The notes below the pieces were generated by a model that worked only from the letters and a program-made list of their open reading frames with translations, searched no databases and was not told where the DNA came from. From Nemopilema nomurai (Eukaryota; Cnidaria; Scyphozoa; Rhizostomeae; Rhizostomatidae), in the NCBI GenBank assembly GCA_003864495.1, contig PEDN01001352.1:1240001-1304000 (forward strand): 64,000 nucleotides of DNA. Direction: 5' to 3'. This document shows, piece by piece, positions 1-10,358 of the stretch. Every line of letters begins with the position of its first letter. The first letter of the stretch is position 1. A program made the translations under genes and the position numbers.

Positions 1-1098
1 GTTGTAGCTGAATCACCATCTGAACCAATCGCAAGGGCTGCTACTATTAGCTGCCAATAAGTTAATTAAGAAGATTTGTTTTGGGATCAAAGCAAGCCAC
101 GTTTTTGTTTTCCTGTAAGTTTTCCTAAAGTGAGAGCTTCGTAGCTGATCTTTTCCCATCCAATTGTTTTGTTTTTCACTTCTTTTAAAACTTTCGAATC
201 AAATTTTCGACACAAAACAAACAATTTGTCATTTGTCACTTCAAATTTATCGTACTTTATTTTTGGATTCTATTATATTAATTATATTATATTTTATCAT
301 ATTATGATTAATTTAATATTATAAAACTCAAATTATTGTTTATTATGTCATGTGATATTTTGTTATATCGTTCTATCTTCTTTTATAATGATTATATTAT
401 TTTTTATTATACTGCGTGGTATTATATTATTCAATATTGTCTTGTATTGTCAATATTGTTCTATCATATTTTATTATATTAAACTATACGTCAGTATATT
501 TTGTAAATATTATGTTATCGTATTTTATGCTATATTTTATTATACATTTGCGTTGAATGTACGAAAGTATGCTTTTAGTATATAGAACGTAACTCCCTAC
601 CATCCATCGTGACAGTAATCAACCAATCAACCACCTTATGCTCGGGCTCTTCAACAATGGGCCTAAGACCCTTATCTCATATATCTATTGCTCTTTAGTC
701 TTGTATCAGTTCCTATTCGCAAAAAATTGCTCCACAATTTTGACTACCAACTCAAAATGATATAACTTTGTTGGTTGTTTATAACTTATTTAGAAAGACT
801 GCATTGTTAATACGTACGTCAAAGAATCTGGTGATTTATCGATTTCAAGCGAGGTTGTTGGGAAAGAGTGGGCTGAATGTTATCGAAAAGCAAATGTTGT
901 TAATGATTGAAAAAATTAAGGATTCTTGATCAGAATTTGTAGCTTGTTAGATACAAAATGATGAAAATGGAATACTCGTTCAACGTGGAGCAAGAGAGAT
1001 TTTGATATACACAAAGCCACACATTTTGGCATTTTTCCGCCGCTTGGATTCAATTCTGAATCTCAGAATGGTGTGTGTGCCTAGGCCCATTTGTAATA
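1..1098. other. Intergenic, AT-rich; no gene seen
   Basis: I see no supported gene here. About 240-590 is low-complexity AT-rich DNA built of irregular ATTATATT-like words. The short open frames across it follow from that composition. The remainder to 1098 shows no recognisable motif. Confidence 0.6.
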
Positions 1099-1716
1099 TT
1101 AGGCAAAGAGCTGGCGAAAAGTAAAGAAACCGCTTGTTCCACTTGGTATTGACATAAATCCAAACGACATTGGGTATTCCCTTATTCGTCTTGCACATAT
1201 GCGTATTGGATGCAGCTGTCCAAAGGCACGTGATCTGAATAAGCCTGGAATTAATTTAGGCCAAGTCGTGTCCGCTGTCCATATTTTTTGCAGAACTACT
1301 TCAAGAACGGATTTGGGTCCTTCCCAATCCCTACAAAGTTCGTTTGATTGCACGAAATCTTGTCACTTGCTGCCTTTTTTACCTCGCAACTTCTGCAAAT
1401 TACCAAAGGAATAGGCTCGATTTTCGCGGAAGGGATGCTTAATGTAGGCTGTCGAGATAAACTGATATCGAGTCGAATCTGGAATGGAGTTTCTACACGT
1501 TTTGTATGGTTTCCCACAGTAGGCCTTATCGTGATCTTAGATGTCGCCATCCTGTTTGCAAATGACGTCACAGTAATAGTGGATTTTCTTCTTTCCTTTG
1601 AGGCCCTCGTGCTGTTTCTCGTCTAAGTGCGACAAGTTCTCCTTGATAAAATCAAAGATGGGAGAGAAATCGAGATATTCGCGCGTGTTTTGATAGCAAT
1701 GACGGAGATAAATTTT
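1099..1716 (-). pseudogene. Possible decayed protein-coding frame, unidentified
   Basis: One minus-strand frame stays nearly open for about 206 codons from 1716 down to a stop at 1101-1099. It is interrupted only at 1539-1537 (TAA) and 1365-1363 (TGA). The local base composition is richer in G+C than the AT-rich flank. The predicted peptide is non-repetitive and contains pieces such as REYLDFSPIFDFIKENL near the start and DHDKAYCGKPYKTC just after the first stop. I do not recognise a family. It could be a dead retrogene, part of a decayed transposon, or two short exons with the stops lying in introns, although no convincing splice sites were found. It may also be chance. Confidence 0.28.
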
Positions 1717-1965
1717 TTATTCTTCATTATTTTTCGCTGCCACTTCAGGCCGTTTTCCATCAACTTAAGCTTTGACATTTCAAAGGCACCTTCTAGAAGA
1801 ACCTTTTAGCCAGTCACAAAGCAAAGGTACGTGCCACTTTGAATGTGAGCACAGTGCCAATTCGGGAATCTTCGCTGGAATGGAATGGCCTCTGCCATAG
1901 CTTGGACACTAGAGCAGACCGGATGTTTACCCCATTTTTTGTAATAGCTTAGTCATTCATCATTT

Positions 1966-3110
1966 ATGCTTCGATTCGATTTCTACGCTTCGATTTCTAC
2001 GCTTCATTTTCTACGCTTCATTTTCTACGCTTCATTTTCTACACTTCATTTTCCACGCTTTATTTTCAACGCTTCGATGTGTGCGCTTCGTGTTCGTATT
2101 CGATTTTTTCAAACTTCGGTTTTTACGCTTCGTTTTCCAAGCATCGGTTTCTACGCTTGGTTCTCTGCGTTTCATTTTCTATGCTTCGGTTTCTACTCGT
2201 CATTTTCCACGCGTGGTTTTCTATGCTTGATTTTCTAGCTTCCTTTTCTATGCTTCGGTGTCTACGTTTCATTTTGCAAGCTTCGGTTTCTACTCTTCAT
2301 TTTCCACGCGTGGTTTTCTATGCTTGATTTGCTAGCTTCGTTTTCTATGCATCGGTCTCTACGTTTCATTTTGCAAGCTTCGGTTTCTACTCTTCATTTT
2401 CCACGCGTGGTTTTCTATGCTTGATTTTCTAGCTTCCTTTTCTATGCTTCGTTCTCTACGTTTCATTTTGCAAGCTTCGGTTTCTACTCTTCATTTTCCA
2501 CGCGTGGTTTTCTATGCTTGATTTTCTAGCTTCCTTTTCTATGCTTCGGTCTCTACGTTTCATTTTGCAAGCTTCGGTTTCTACTCTTCATTTTCCACGC
2601 GTGGTTTTCTATGCTTGATTTTCTAGCTTCCTTTTCTATGCTTCGTTCTCTACGTTTCATTTTGCAAGCTTCGGTTTCTACTCTTCATTTTCCACGCGTG
2701 GTTTTCTATGCTTGATTTTCTAGCTTCCTTTTCTATGCTTCGGTGTCTACGTTTCATTTTGCAAGCTTCGGTTTCTACTCTTCATTTTCCACGCGTGGTT
2801 TTCTATGCTTGATTTTCTAGCTTCCTTTTCTATGCTTTGGTGTCTACGTTTCATTTTGCAAGCTTCGGTTTCTACTCTTCATTTTCCACGCGTGGTTTTC
2901 TATGCTTGATTTTCTAGCTTCCTTTTCTTTGCTTCGGTGTCTACGTTTCATTTTGCAAGCTTCGGTTTCTACTCTTCATTTTCCACGCGTGGTTTTCTAT
3001 GCTTGATTTGCTAGCTTCGTTTTCTATGCTTCGGTCTCTACGTTTCATTTTGCAAGCTTCGGTTTCTACTTTTCATTTTCCACTCTTTATTTTCTAGGCC
3101 TCGATTCGTC
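1966..3110. repeat. Minisatellite with 97-bp higher-order unit made of seven ~14-bp subunits
   Basis: The left part (about 1966-2200) is irregular tandem copies of a ~14-bp word like TTTTCTACGCTTCA. From about 2207 it becomes a regular higher-order repeat. The 10-bp palindrome CCACGCGTGG starts at 2207, 2304, 2401, 2498, 2595, 2692, 2789, 2886 and 2983, which is exactly 97 bp apart each time. Each 97-bp unit divides into seven related subunits of 13-15 bp. Copies differ at few positions, so amplification looks recent. Open frames through the array are by-products of the repeat, not genes. Confidence 0.95.
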
Positions 3111-4118
3111 CGCTTCACTCTATTCCCTTCGTTTTCGATTCTATGTTCTTTTCCCTTTTTGACTTCGGCTTCTACGCTCTGTTTTCTACCCTCCGTCCCC
3201 ATGGAACGCTTTATTTACGATTAACACAACTTTACCACAAAAGTAAATAGAATGAAATACTAATTTTTTGTAGTTCTTAAAAGTTAGTAACTTAAAAGTT
3301 CACTTTGAAAAGTTCAATCATTTACGTGAATAACATCGCCTAGCTCTCTACAGCATTTCCTTAAATCATTCTCGCAGCAATCTCCTTATCATTTAAGCTC
3401 CTCATGGTTCACAAAAATACACTCAAAAGCTATATATTTACAAATAAACACAAGTTCCACCTAAAAGGGAGAAAAGAACTATAGTGGATCTGAGCACGCA
3501 GGATCAATGTCAAAACAGTGGCCTCCTAATCACTCCCTTTCTCGAAGCTACTCTCCTGTGATTTGCTTGTGTAACCAACTGGTTTCACAACATCAAGTCG
3601 CCTGTTTCTGTGGTGTATGTCTGGGCTACTCGTATTTGCCACTTGTTAATTATGCAACCTACAATAGTAAGATTCCCCTGAACAACTCCAACAACATTTT
3701 CAGAGTTGTACAATTTCGAGTTTTATCTCGTTGGCGGAAACAACCAAGGTTACCTTGCACTGCTGCGTATTTTGCTCTTCAAGCACTGTGTCCTACATGC
3801 ATTGAAAGTTCCTTTAGCGCTCGCTATTTTCTGATAAAAATGCGGTATTATGCGTAGGTCTCGTCTTATTCTAATGCCGCTTCCTGCATATTAACATGTA
3901 GTCTGTTTTTAATAGTTTTGGTAGTTGGGGATGCCTTTGCTGTGCGCAAAAAGACGCAATAAGTTGGAGTCGATGCGTTGAATCAAATTTGAGTCGACTA
4001 ATTTGTTGCGACAATGTATTCATTAACATTAACTCTGGTATACAGTGTCTCTCTATATTCAAAGACTTCGAAATCCCAATCAAGTCAATGATAGCAGTGG
4101 GATGATTCTGGAACTTAA
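3111..4118. other. Intergenic; nothing recognised
   Basis: This is unique-looking DNA after the minisatellite. A 116-codon plus-strand frame at 3507-3857 has no recognisable domain and is probably chance. Confidence 0.5.
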
Positions 4119-4332
4119 AAGCATTGAGTCATGGTAAATAGCGGTTTTCCACGGGCTGTTGTCTGTTTTCATGTGATAAATCGGCTTTCATGTGATCAGA
4201 CATCAACTGCGAGATTAAAGCATCATGTGTGTAGTTTGCTTGACAACCAATCAGATCAACAGAGCTATCACAATGACTCAGCAATTTTTGCAATTTTGGT
4301 ATACGCTTTCCATTTATCATGACTCAATGCCT
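4119..4332. mobile_element. Short TTAA-flanked inverted-repeat element (MITE)
   Basis: A 214-bp segment is bounded by inverted repeats. The left end reads GCATTGAGTCATGGTAAAT at 4121-4139, and the reverse complement of the right end (4330-4312) reads GCATTGAGTCATGATAAAT, one mismatch in 19. TTAA lies immediately outside on both sides (4115-4118 and 4333-4336), as expected for a TTAA target-site duplication of the piggyBac type. The interior is non-coding: overlapping frames exist on both strands but neither resembles a protein. Assignment to a piggyBac-like family rests on the TTAA only, because the ends do not show the usual CC start. Confidence 0.75.
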
Positions 4333-4803
4333 TTAACATACAACGCAGATATGCGCTGATGCCTCAAGGGTATTGCAGTAAACTGTTAAGCAGCAGCTCA
4401 GGAATCGTACGCAATACTCGTAGAAGGAACTAAGTTTAACGATGTCAGTGCTCTATTTCACTAATATTATTCCCAGTAAAAGCTCTTAGGTGGAAAAATG
4501 TCGGTTGAAAGGTTGAAGGACATCACATTTTGTGATGAAAGATGAATATTCTGTTTTAAAAGACAAGCTCAAACTATCTATTATTTGTAAAGAAATATTT
4601 TTAAAAGGGAATTGGGAGATGATGGATTGTAGTAAACATGGTAAAATGAGAGCGGAAAATTGTGTGCTAGACAGAGTGTTTATTCTTTTGAATCGTCGTT
4701 TCACATGTTGTAAATGAGGTCTCCATAAATTTATGTGGCAGAGAACCTATTGGCACCTCCGTCGGGAGCTCTTCAATTCGAGGACTCAGGTTAATAAGAA
4801 TTA
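4333..4803. other. Intergenic; nothing recognised
   Basis: No gene or repeat was recognised between the MITE and the gag-like fragment. Confidence 0.4.
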
Positions 4804-5181
4804 TTTACTGTTAAGACTGAAGAGATATCGCCAGTTTTCGCGCGTGGAAAAGGATGTTTGTCAAACACGGAAAAGTTTGTTCATATCGGAAAAGAGTTCG
4901 GGCTTGAGGGCTTCAGAGATTTAATGCAGTTTGTGGAGCAGAAACAAATGGAAGCTCAGGAGAAAGAGAAATTTGAGCGAGAAGAACGAGCGCGCGAACG
5001 AGAATTTAAAAGAATGCAAATGGAATTCGAGGTACAGGAGAGGAAAATGCAGTTAGAAGCTGACGAAATGCAGAGGCAACACAAACTCGAAATGAAAAGA
5101 TTGGAAAAAGCCAACTTGACTCATGCAGTAGATAGGAATGTTGATACAGGCGAGGCCGCCGAAATTACAATCATTTTCTGA
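4804..5181 (+). pseudogene. Gag-like coiled-coil fragment of an LTR retrotransposon
   Basis: The frame ending with a stop at 5179-5181 encodes a short conserved-looking head (EKFVHIGKEFGLEGFRDLMQ) followed by about 60 residues of highly charged coiled coil rich in E, R, K, Q and M, for example FEREERAREREFKRMQ. This layout, a helical LG-type motif followed by a long basic/acidic coil, is what I associate with the N-terminal part of gag-like proteins of Ty3/Gypsy-type elements in invertebrate genomes. No zinc knuckle, protease, reverse transcriptase or LTR is visible nearby, so it is at best a fragment. No ATG begins this frame close to the conserved start. A cellular coiled-coil exon is the alternative. 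Confidence 0.4.
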
Positions 5182-6193
5182 AGATCGTGAAAAATTGATT
5201 ATTTTCTAGAAATTATTCAGGCTTAGTGCCTTGCTGACTGGTGGAGTTCTTGAATTTTATTCTCGTCTACCACGAGAAGACTCAAATGACAACAGTATTC
5301 TGAAGAGCGATGTAGATTCTTTCGCTTTCTTGTCTTCCCCAAGCTAGCTGCATTTCTTGCAGAAATCCAATTTGTTGCTTTTGCCTCCAAATTTAGCATC
5401 ACCCAGTAATTAGTTGCGTACCGCTTTTCCTAACAACGTCGTTTGAAGCACTAATAAGGTCTACATGTAGCTTTCTACCCACACTTTTCGTGGGATAATC
5501 CTCAACACAGGTGCTTCTTCCTAATGAGATTACCACTGCCTCCGTGCGCCCTTTTCAAATTTTGCAATAATTAGATGAAGAATCTTGTTCACTTTTGTAC
5601 GGGCCAGGTTGGTTCCTTCAAAAGCAGTGTGTTAATTGTGCCACTTTCTTGCTTCTCAACAAGGCCACTTTTTAACATCGAAAATACCCTATTGGTGAAT
5701 TCTACTGCATCGAAAAAAGATCAAAAATCATTTGGCGGAGCAATCAAGCAAGAAATAATACTTTTGCAGCTAAAGTATTTACTTGCTTAAAGATATCTAA
5801 CGAAATGTCGAACGCAGAAGATCAGAAAGCACCTCAACGGAGGGAATTACCTGCTTTGAATCGAACATAGTTCAGTTTGTGTTGGGGCCTAAAGAAAGCC
5901 ATTCAACTCATTTCATGGTCGTGAGCACGTATTGAGAGAGCTTGGGGATTATTATTGTTATTATTAATATTATTATTTACTTATTTACAGTAGGCTTTTA
6001 AAAAAGGCTTCACGATAAGAGATAAAAGCTTATTAAAGCCTACTACAACGTAAAATTGTTTCAAATAAAAAGGAAGAAACAAATACATCTAGAATAATGT
6101 CTATTTAAGTATGAGTACATATATACAGATTTCAAAATGTTCTTTTTTCCTTTCTTACATACCACACATGCATACCGGGATATCACATATGAT
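5182..6193. other. Intergenic, with a possible LINE 3' tail near 5950-6130
   Basis: This is mostly featureless. Around 5950-6130 there is a TTATT-rich stretch and then AGTAGGCTTTTAAAAAAGGC, which pairs imperfectly with AAAGCCTACT about 45 bp later. A low-complexity tail next to a hairpin is common at the 3' end of L2/CR1-type LINEs. No coding remnant supports that here, so this is only a suggestion. Confidence 0.3.
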
Positions 6194-6383
6194 CAATGAC
6201 GCATTTACCCATGGGTCTTCTGGGCCCGGGCCCCGGGTCACCGTATGGTTTCTAATTTCAGAAGGCCCCTAGCCAAGAAGCCTGTTGATAAATTGAGTAG
6301 CTTGACACGAACTACTTTGGTATTTTTGGAGGGGAACACTCAACTCTGGGCCCAGGGCCACGGAAGTCGTAAATGCGGCCCTG
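6194..6383. mobile_element. GGGCCC-rich inverted-repeat element, possibly hAT-like
   Basis: The left end contains GACGCATTTACCCATGGG followed by GGGCCCGGGCCCCGGG. The reverse complement of the right end starts CAGGGCCGCATTTACG and also runs into CCCTGGGCCCA. The CAGGGC terminus and GCATTTAC core fit a hAT-type non-autonomous element, but the inverted repeats are imperfect and no clear 8-bp target duplication was found. Confidence 0.4.
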
Positions 6384-7902
6384 AACATGGTTTAAAGATT
6401 ATATTAATGATATAAACCAATGAGTGTCGCATTCCTTAACAAATCTTCTTAGACGCATATCCTTCTCGGTCGCTCCTTTTCTGCTGGAATACGGGCTTGC
6501 GGTGTTACCAATTCCATTCTACCGAATTGTCTGATTGTCCGATTGACAATCCTATCAGTGGAAGCTCAGATGACCTAGCATTTGTGTCAGGATTAGAATA
6601 CCAGTTTCTTTAATGAAAAAAGTCTTATTATCCATATGTCTCTGGGACCTCAAATAAACATTAATAATTAAGATCATTATTCCTGATCTTTGAATACAAA
6701 AACCAGCTTTATTGAAATAGCCAGTCACGAGGAGTCCAAAAACTTACGTCATAGCGCTCCAGTGGTTTAACAATATGTAGTAAAAAGCCTATTTGAAATA
6801 AAACCTTTCTGTTTGAATACTTTTGAAAGGCATTTCATTATCCATTTGTCGGGGTCCCGGGGATGCTCATTATTTCTCTGTTTACAGTTTGACGTCAACG
6901 TAGCCCACATAGCGAGGGACTGTGGTCGCATCCAGCTCTGTGTTGTTCCTTGAAGAGCTTCGAATGACTGCAGTCAATATTATCATTAAACATGTTTAAG
7001 CTATAGCAAGCTGATGTACTGTTATTACTGGTGTACGCGACATAGCAAGCTGTTTTGTACCAAATATATGAATACGAGCCTCATGTTTACTCGGCCTCGT
7101 TTACATTCACCATTCAGTAACCTGAAAATGGCTAGAAACAGCGAAAACATGACATTGGGATGCTCTAGTCTTTTTCGTCCAAGACTCATCAGAGTATGCA
7201 AATATCAGAAAATGACCAAAAGCGGCCACCTGACACCTTCGTTTTATTAGGCAAGCTAGCTCATCTTTTCATCTGGGAGTTTTAGAGTCTGGCTACATTT
7301 CTATGCAAAATTCTATTCCATTTCGATAGAGAGCTTTTCACTTGGACTCTTTTGAAAGAAGGTCAAAGTTGTTGTTAGACAACCAATCATGTGCTCTTCT
7401 TGCAATTCTCTAGTGTTTTTCCATCTGCAATTGACTGTTCATATCTTTTTGGTCATTTCCCAACGTCAGCACACATATGAGTTCTTAAGTATGCCAAAAT
7501 GATACTGTGAAGTTTTTTACCACAAAACCTTTGTTTACGTTCAGAAAATGCGCGCGTCAGCACACAGTGTTGGAATTACCCACGCAGAAAGTGGGCGGTT
7601 TCGCCGCATCGACAGTGCTTTGAAGAAGTTGAATATGCCCAGAGTCTTGTTTTCACATTTACTATCTATTTTCAAGTGAATGTTTGTATCTAGTGATATT
7701 ATGTTGTTGATCCTTTTCCTAGCTTTTTTCGCGCCAAGAACTTTCAATGTTGCTTAAAGTACAAGGTCTACCATTTCTCTGGCTACCCTCCGCTGGGCTC
7801 CTCCTGTACGAGAGAAAAACTGAAAGGAATGATGTTATGCTGAGAAGTCTGAAACTTTGAGTTTGAGATCTCCTTTACTGATGAAAGCAAAGAATCATCA
7901 AC
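6384..7902. other. Intergenic; nothing recognised
   Basis: No conserved peptide, splice-bounded exon or repeat was recognised. Short open frames in it look random. Confidence 0.45.
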
Positions 7903-8020
7903 TTGTTGTTGTTGTTGCTAATGTTGTTGTTGTTGCTGTTCCTAATGTTGTTGTTGTTGTTGTTGTTGTTGTTAGTGTTATGACTGTTGCTATTGTTGTG
8001 GTTGTTGCTCTTGCTGCTGT
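7903..8020. repeat. (GTT)n trinucleotide microsatellite
   Basis: Runs of GTT/TTG are interrupted by CTAAT and CTGTTCCTAAT segments. The longest pure run is about 7946-7972, and it degrades into GTTGTGGTTGTTGC-like sequence. Poly-Val and poly-Asn frames on the two strands are artefacts. Confidence 0.9.
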
Positions 8021-9650
8021 TCATTTGATCGTGGAAGCTTTTGACATTGAGGCTATTTTGAAATTGTCTTAGATTTTGTTGAAGTGAAGGCTGCTGCATT
8101 TCATTAGTGGAAGAATGCAGTGCAACTGAATTTTAACCGTCTTTCAGTTTCGTTCTTCGTGAAAGACCTTTCTTATTTATGGGTCTAAAGATACAGATTT
8201 TCTGTCACTTTTGAATCTTCTAGCCTTTTGTCACTCGCAGAGAACACGGTACTGTCTTCCATTGACCTACCACGATCATCCTTCATCAACTTTCTCTTAA
8301 TAAATACTCGTTGTGAGTCCTTCTTAGTCGACGAATTCTCAGGGGCGTGGTAAAGCAAATGTTTGCTAAAATAATTTGCAAAGTTTCGAAGAGAAGGTCC
8401 TAGACTTTTGATCTATACTAAGTCTTTGTTAATTATCCGGTGTGGCGAGTAGACAAATTTGAGTTAAGATGGCACTAAACTCAAAGCAATGGCTCCAACA
8501 AAATCAGCTTTTTGAGAGATCGTAGGTTTGTGTAGCCCTGATTGATGCCGACCATGGCTTACATTATGTATATTATACATTTATGTATGATGACGGTGTT
8601 CAACATTTACCGACTTTTAGGCACAGCATTGTATCAGACACAGTGTCTAGTAGTGCCACACGGCTTCACACTTGGTGAGGCCATATAGGAACGAGATTTC
8701 GTGTTTGATTTGCCCGCCAATTGGCCGCACACCACTTAGCGTTGAAATGAATAAAGCCAAGTCGTGAACACCGTCTCATATCAACATGCCTTGAGTCATG
8801 CAGCCTGAAATCCGAAAGGCCCTTTGACACTGGCTGGGGGGCAAGTGTTTTGGCAGCTTGGAGTAGCCACAAGGAATGCGATATACCGTGGAGACATTGA
8901 ATCCGGTCGTTGCAGTACGAATCAGCTGCTAGTGTACACAGAGGACGCGGAGTCCGAGAGCAAAAGTATTTTGTTGTTCGCAAGTTGAGGATGGACTGGA
9001 TTGATGTACGCTATAATTACACAGAAGACATGGACGGGCGTGACATGATTTTTCAAACACTATGTATTGGCCATTTTATAGTAAATAATTTGGCGCAGAA
9101 ATTTGATCGCTATCAATATAATGGCTTTTAAAGTGTAGTTTTAGTTCTTCTGAAATTGGAAGGACTACAACTTGAAAATACTAAGTATGACTGTGAATCG
9201 TCGTCAATCTTTTTTGTAACCCAATTATGAAATTTGGCTTTTGCTCATTCTGCTTCGTTCTGCTTTCACAATACATTCACATCACAACTGCAGTTAAACG
9301 TGATAGGCTTTTGTCAGTTCCTTTGCGTTTTCGATGTAACTGTTGTACAAGAATTTATGTAGAAAGATTCGATAAAGAATGCAAGTGTTTCTTTAGAAAA
9401 AGTTCTTCATTTCTTTTGGCACAAAGCACCACATTTCCAAAGCTAAAAAAAATTTGTTTTACTTCACTACAGCCTGCTGTTTATTAACTACTGGATCAAT
9501 ACTTACATAGCTACATAATTACAAAAAAAGAATTTCATTCATTCTCAAACTTTGCATTAAAAATTTCCAAACTTACAGTTTGACTTCGCGGATACTTCTC
9601 GATTTTTGAAATCTAGTCTCATTTTCCATTAAAATCTTTCGACTCGAGAT
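8021..9650. other. Intergenic; nothing recognised
   Basis: No supported gene. A 105-codon minus-strand frame at 8983-8666 lacks any recognisable domain. Confidence 0.45.
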
Positions 9651-9830
9651 AATTCGTTTTGTCCATTTACAACAATTCTTTCGCAATTCTTCTTTTTGCC
9701 CAGTCGCGATAATTCTTTCACAATTCTTCTTTTTGTCCGTTTGCGATAATTCTTTCATAATTCTTCTTTTTGTCCGTTTGCGATAATTCTTTCGCAATTT
9801 TTCATTTTGTCCGTTTGCGATTCTTTCGCG
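9651..9830. repeat. ~36-bp tandem repeat, about five copies
   Basis: The unit is approximately GATAATTCTTTCGCAATTC followed by TTCTTTTTGTCCGTTTGC. Copies diverge in the middle (CGCAATT, CACAATT, CATAATT), and the last copy is shortened. A Lys/Arg-rich minus-strand frame runs through it because the period is close to a multiple of three. Confidence 0.85.
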
Positions 9831-10016
9831 ATCATTCGATGTCCCCACTTGCAATTATCTTTGCGGTTCGGCACTGCACCCATTTTTTCTGGTGCAACAG
9901 AAGGCGCGAAGTCTGTTCTCTATTTCGCGTCAAACAAGCTTCGAGCTGCCGCTGTTCCCATAGATTATACCGCACAAACGCAAACATGCGATTACTCCCG
10001 CAAGCAGCTCTCCCGA

Positions 10017-10358
10017 TTACTCTGTCATCGTCCGTCGCCTCTGCCCGTTTTGGCTAGGCCGGTGGCTGTCATCTGTTTGGTTCTGCAGGTTTCCCAGATA
10101 CCAGAACGTGTAATATTCGCGTAGATTCTCCTCGCATATCGCATGCCGCCGCCTCATTCTGTACGATGGTGACATGCTCTCGGTGCCTTCTTCGCTGCTC
10201 GTCGAATACTGGCTGCCATGGTCGGAATGTTCCGACGTGGAGGATGAGCGCAATGCCGCTTTCTTTAGTCGCTGGTTATCGTCACTTCTTCTCCTTTCTT
10301 TCCTCTGCACCCCGCATTTGGTCCAGGACAAAAACGTCTTCAGGATTGGACTGGCCAT
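10017..10358 (-). CDS. Hypothetical small basic, Ser-rich protein
   Basis: A minus-strand frame starts with ATG at 10358 (MASPILKTFLSWTKCG...) and stops at 10019-10017, giving 113 aa. It has a basic stretch (QRKERRRSDDNQRLKKAALR), a Ser/Glu/Thr low-complexity middle (SSSTSEHSDHGSQYSTSSEE), then a more hydrophobic, conserved-looking piece (EENLREYYTFWYLGNLQ) and a basic tail. No signal peptide or membrane segment is seen. The frame stays open upstream of the ATG, to about 10430. A TATTTAAG word lies about 90 bp upstream (around 10442-10449) and could be a TATA box. The region is richer in G+C than its surroundings, as coding DNA often is. I do not recognise the family, and it could also be one exon of a larger gene, with CAG at 10406-10404 as a possible acceptor. 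Confidence 0.4.
   Translation of the reverse strand: MASPILKTFLSWTKCGVQRKERRRSDDNQRLKKAALRSSSTSEHSDHGSQYSTSSEEGTESMSPSYRMRRRHAICEENLREYYTFWYLGNLQNQTDDSHRPSQNGQRRRTMTE

Noticed and set aside
1966..3110. CRISPR-like array
   Set aside because: There are no unique spacers. The whole 97-bp unit repeats head to tail, and this is an animal nuclear sequence.
4129..4322. Overlapping 63-codon frames on both strands
   Set aside because: They lie entirely inside the TTAA-flanked MITE and mirror each other because of its inverted ends.
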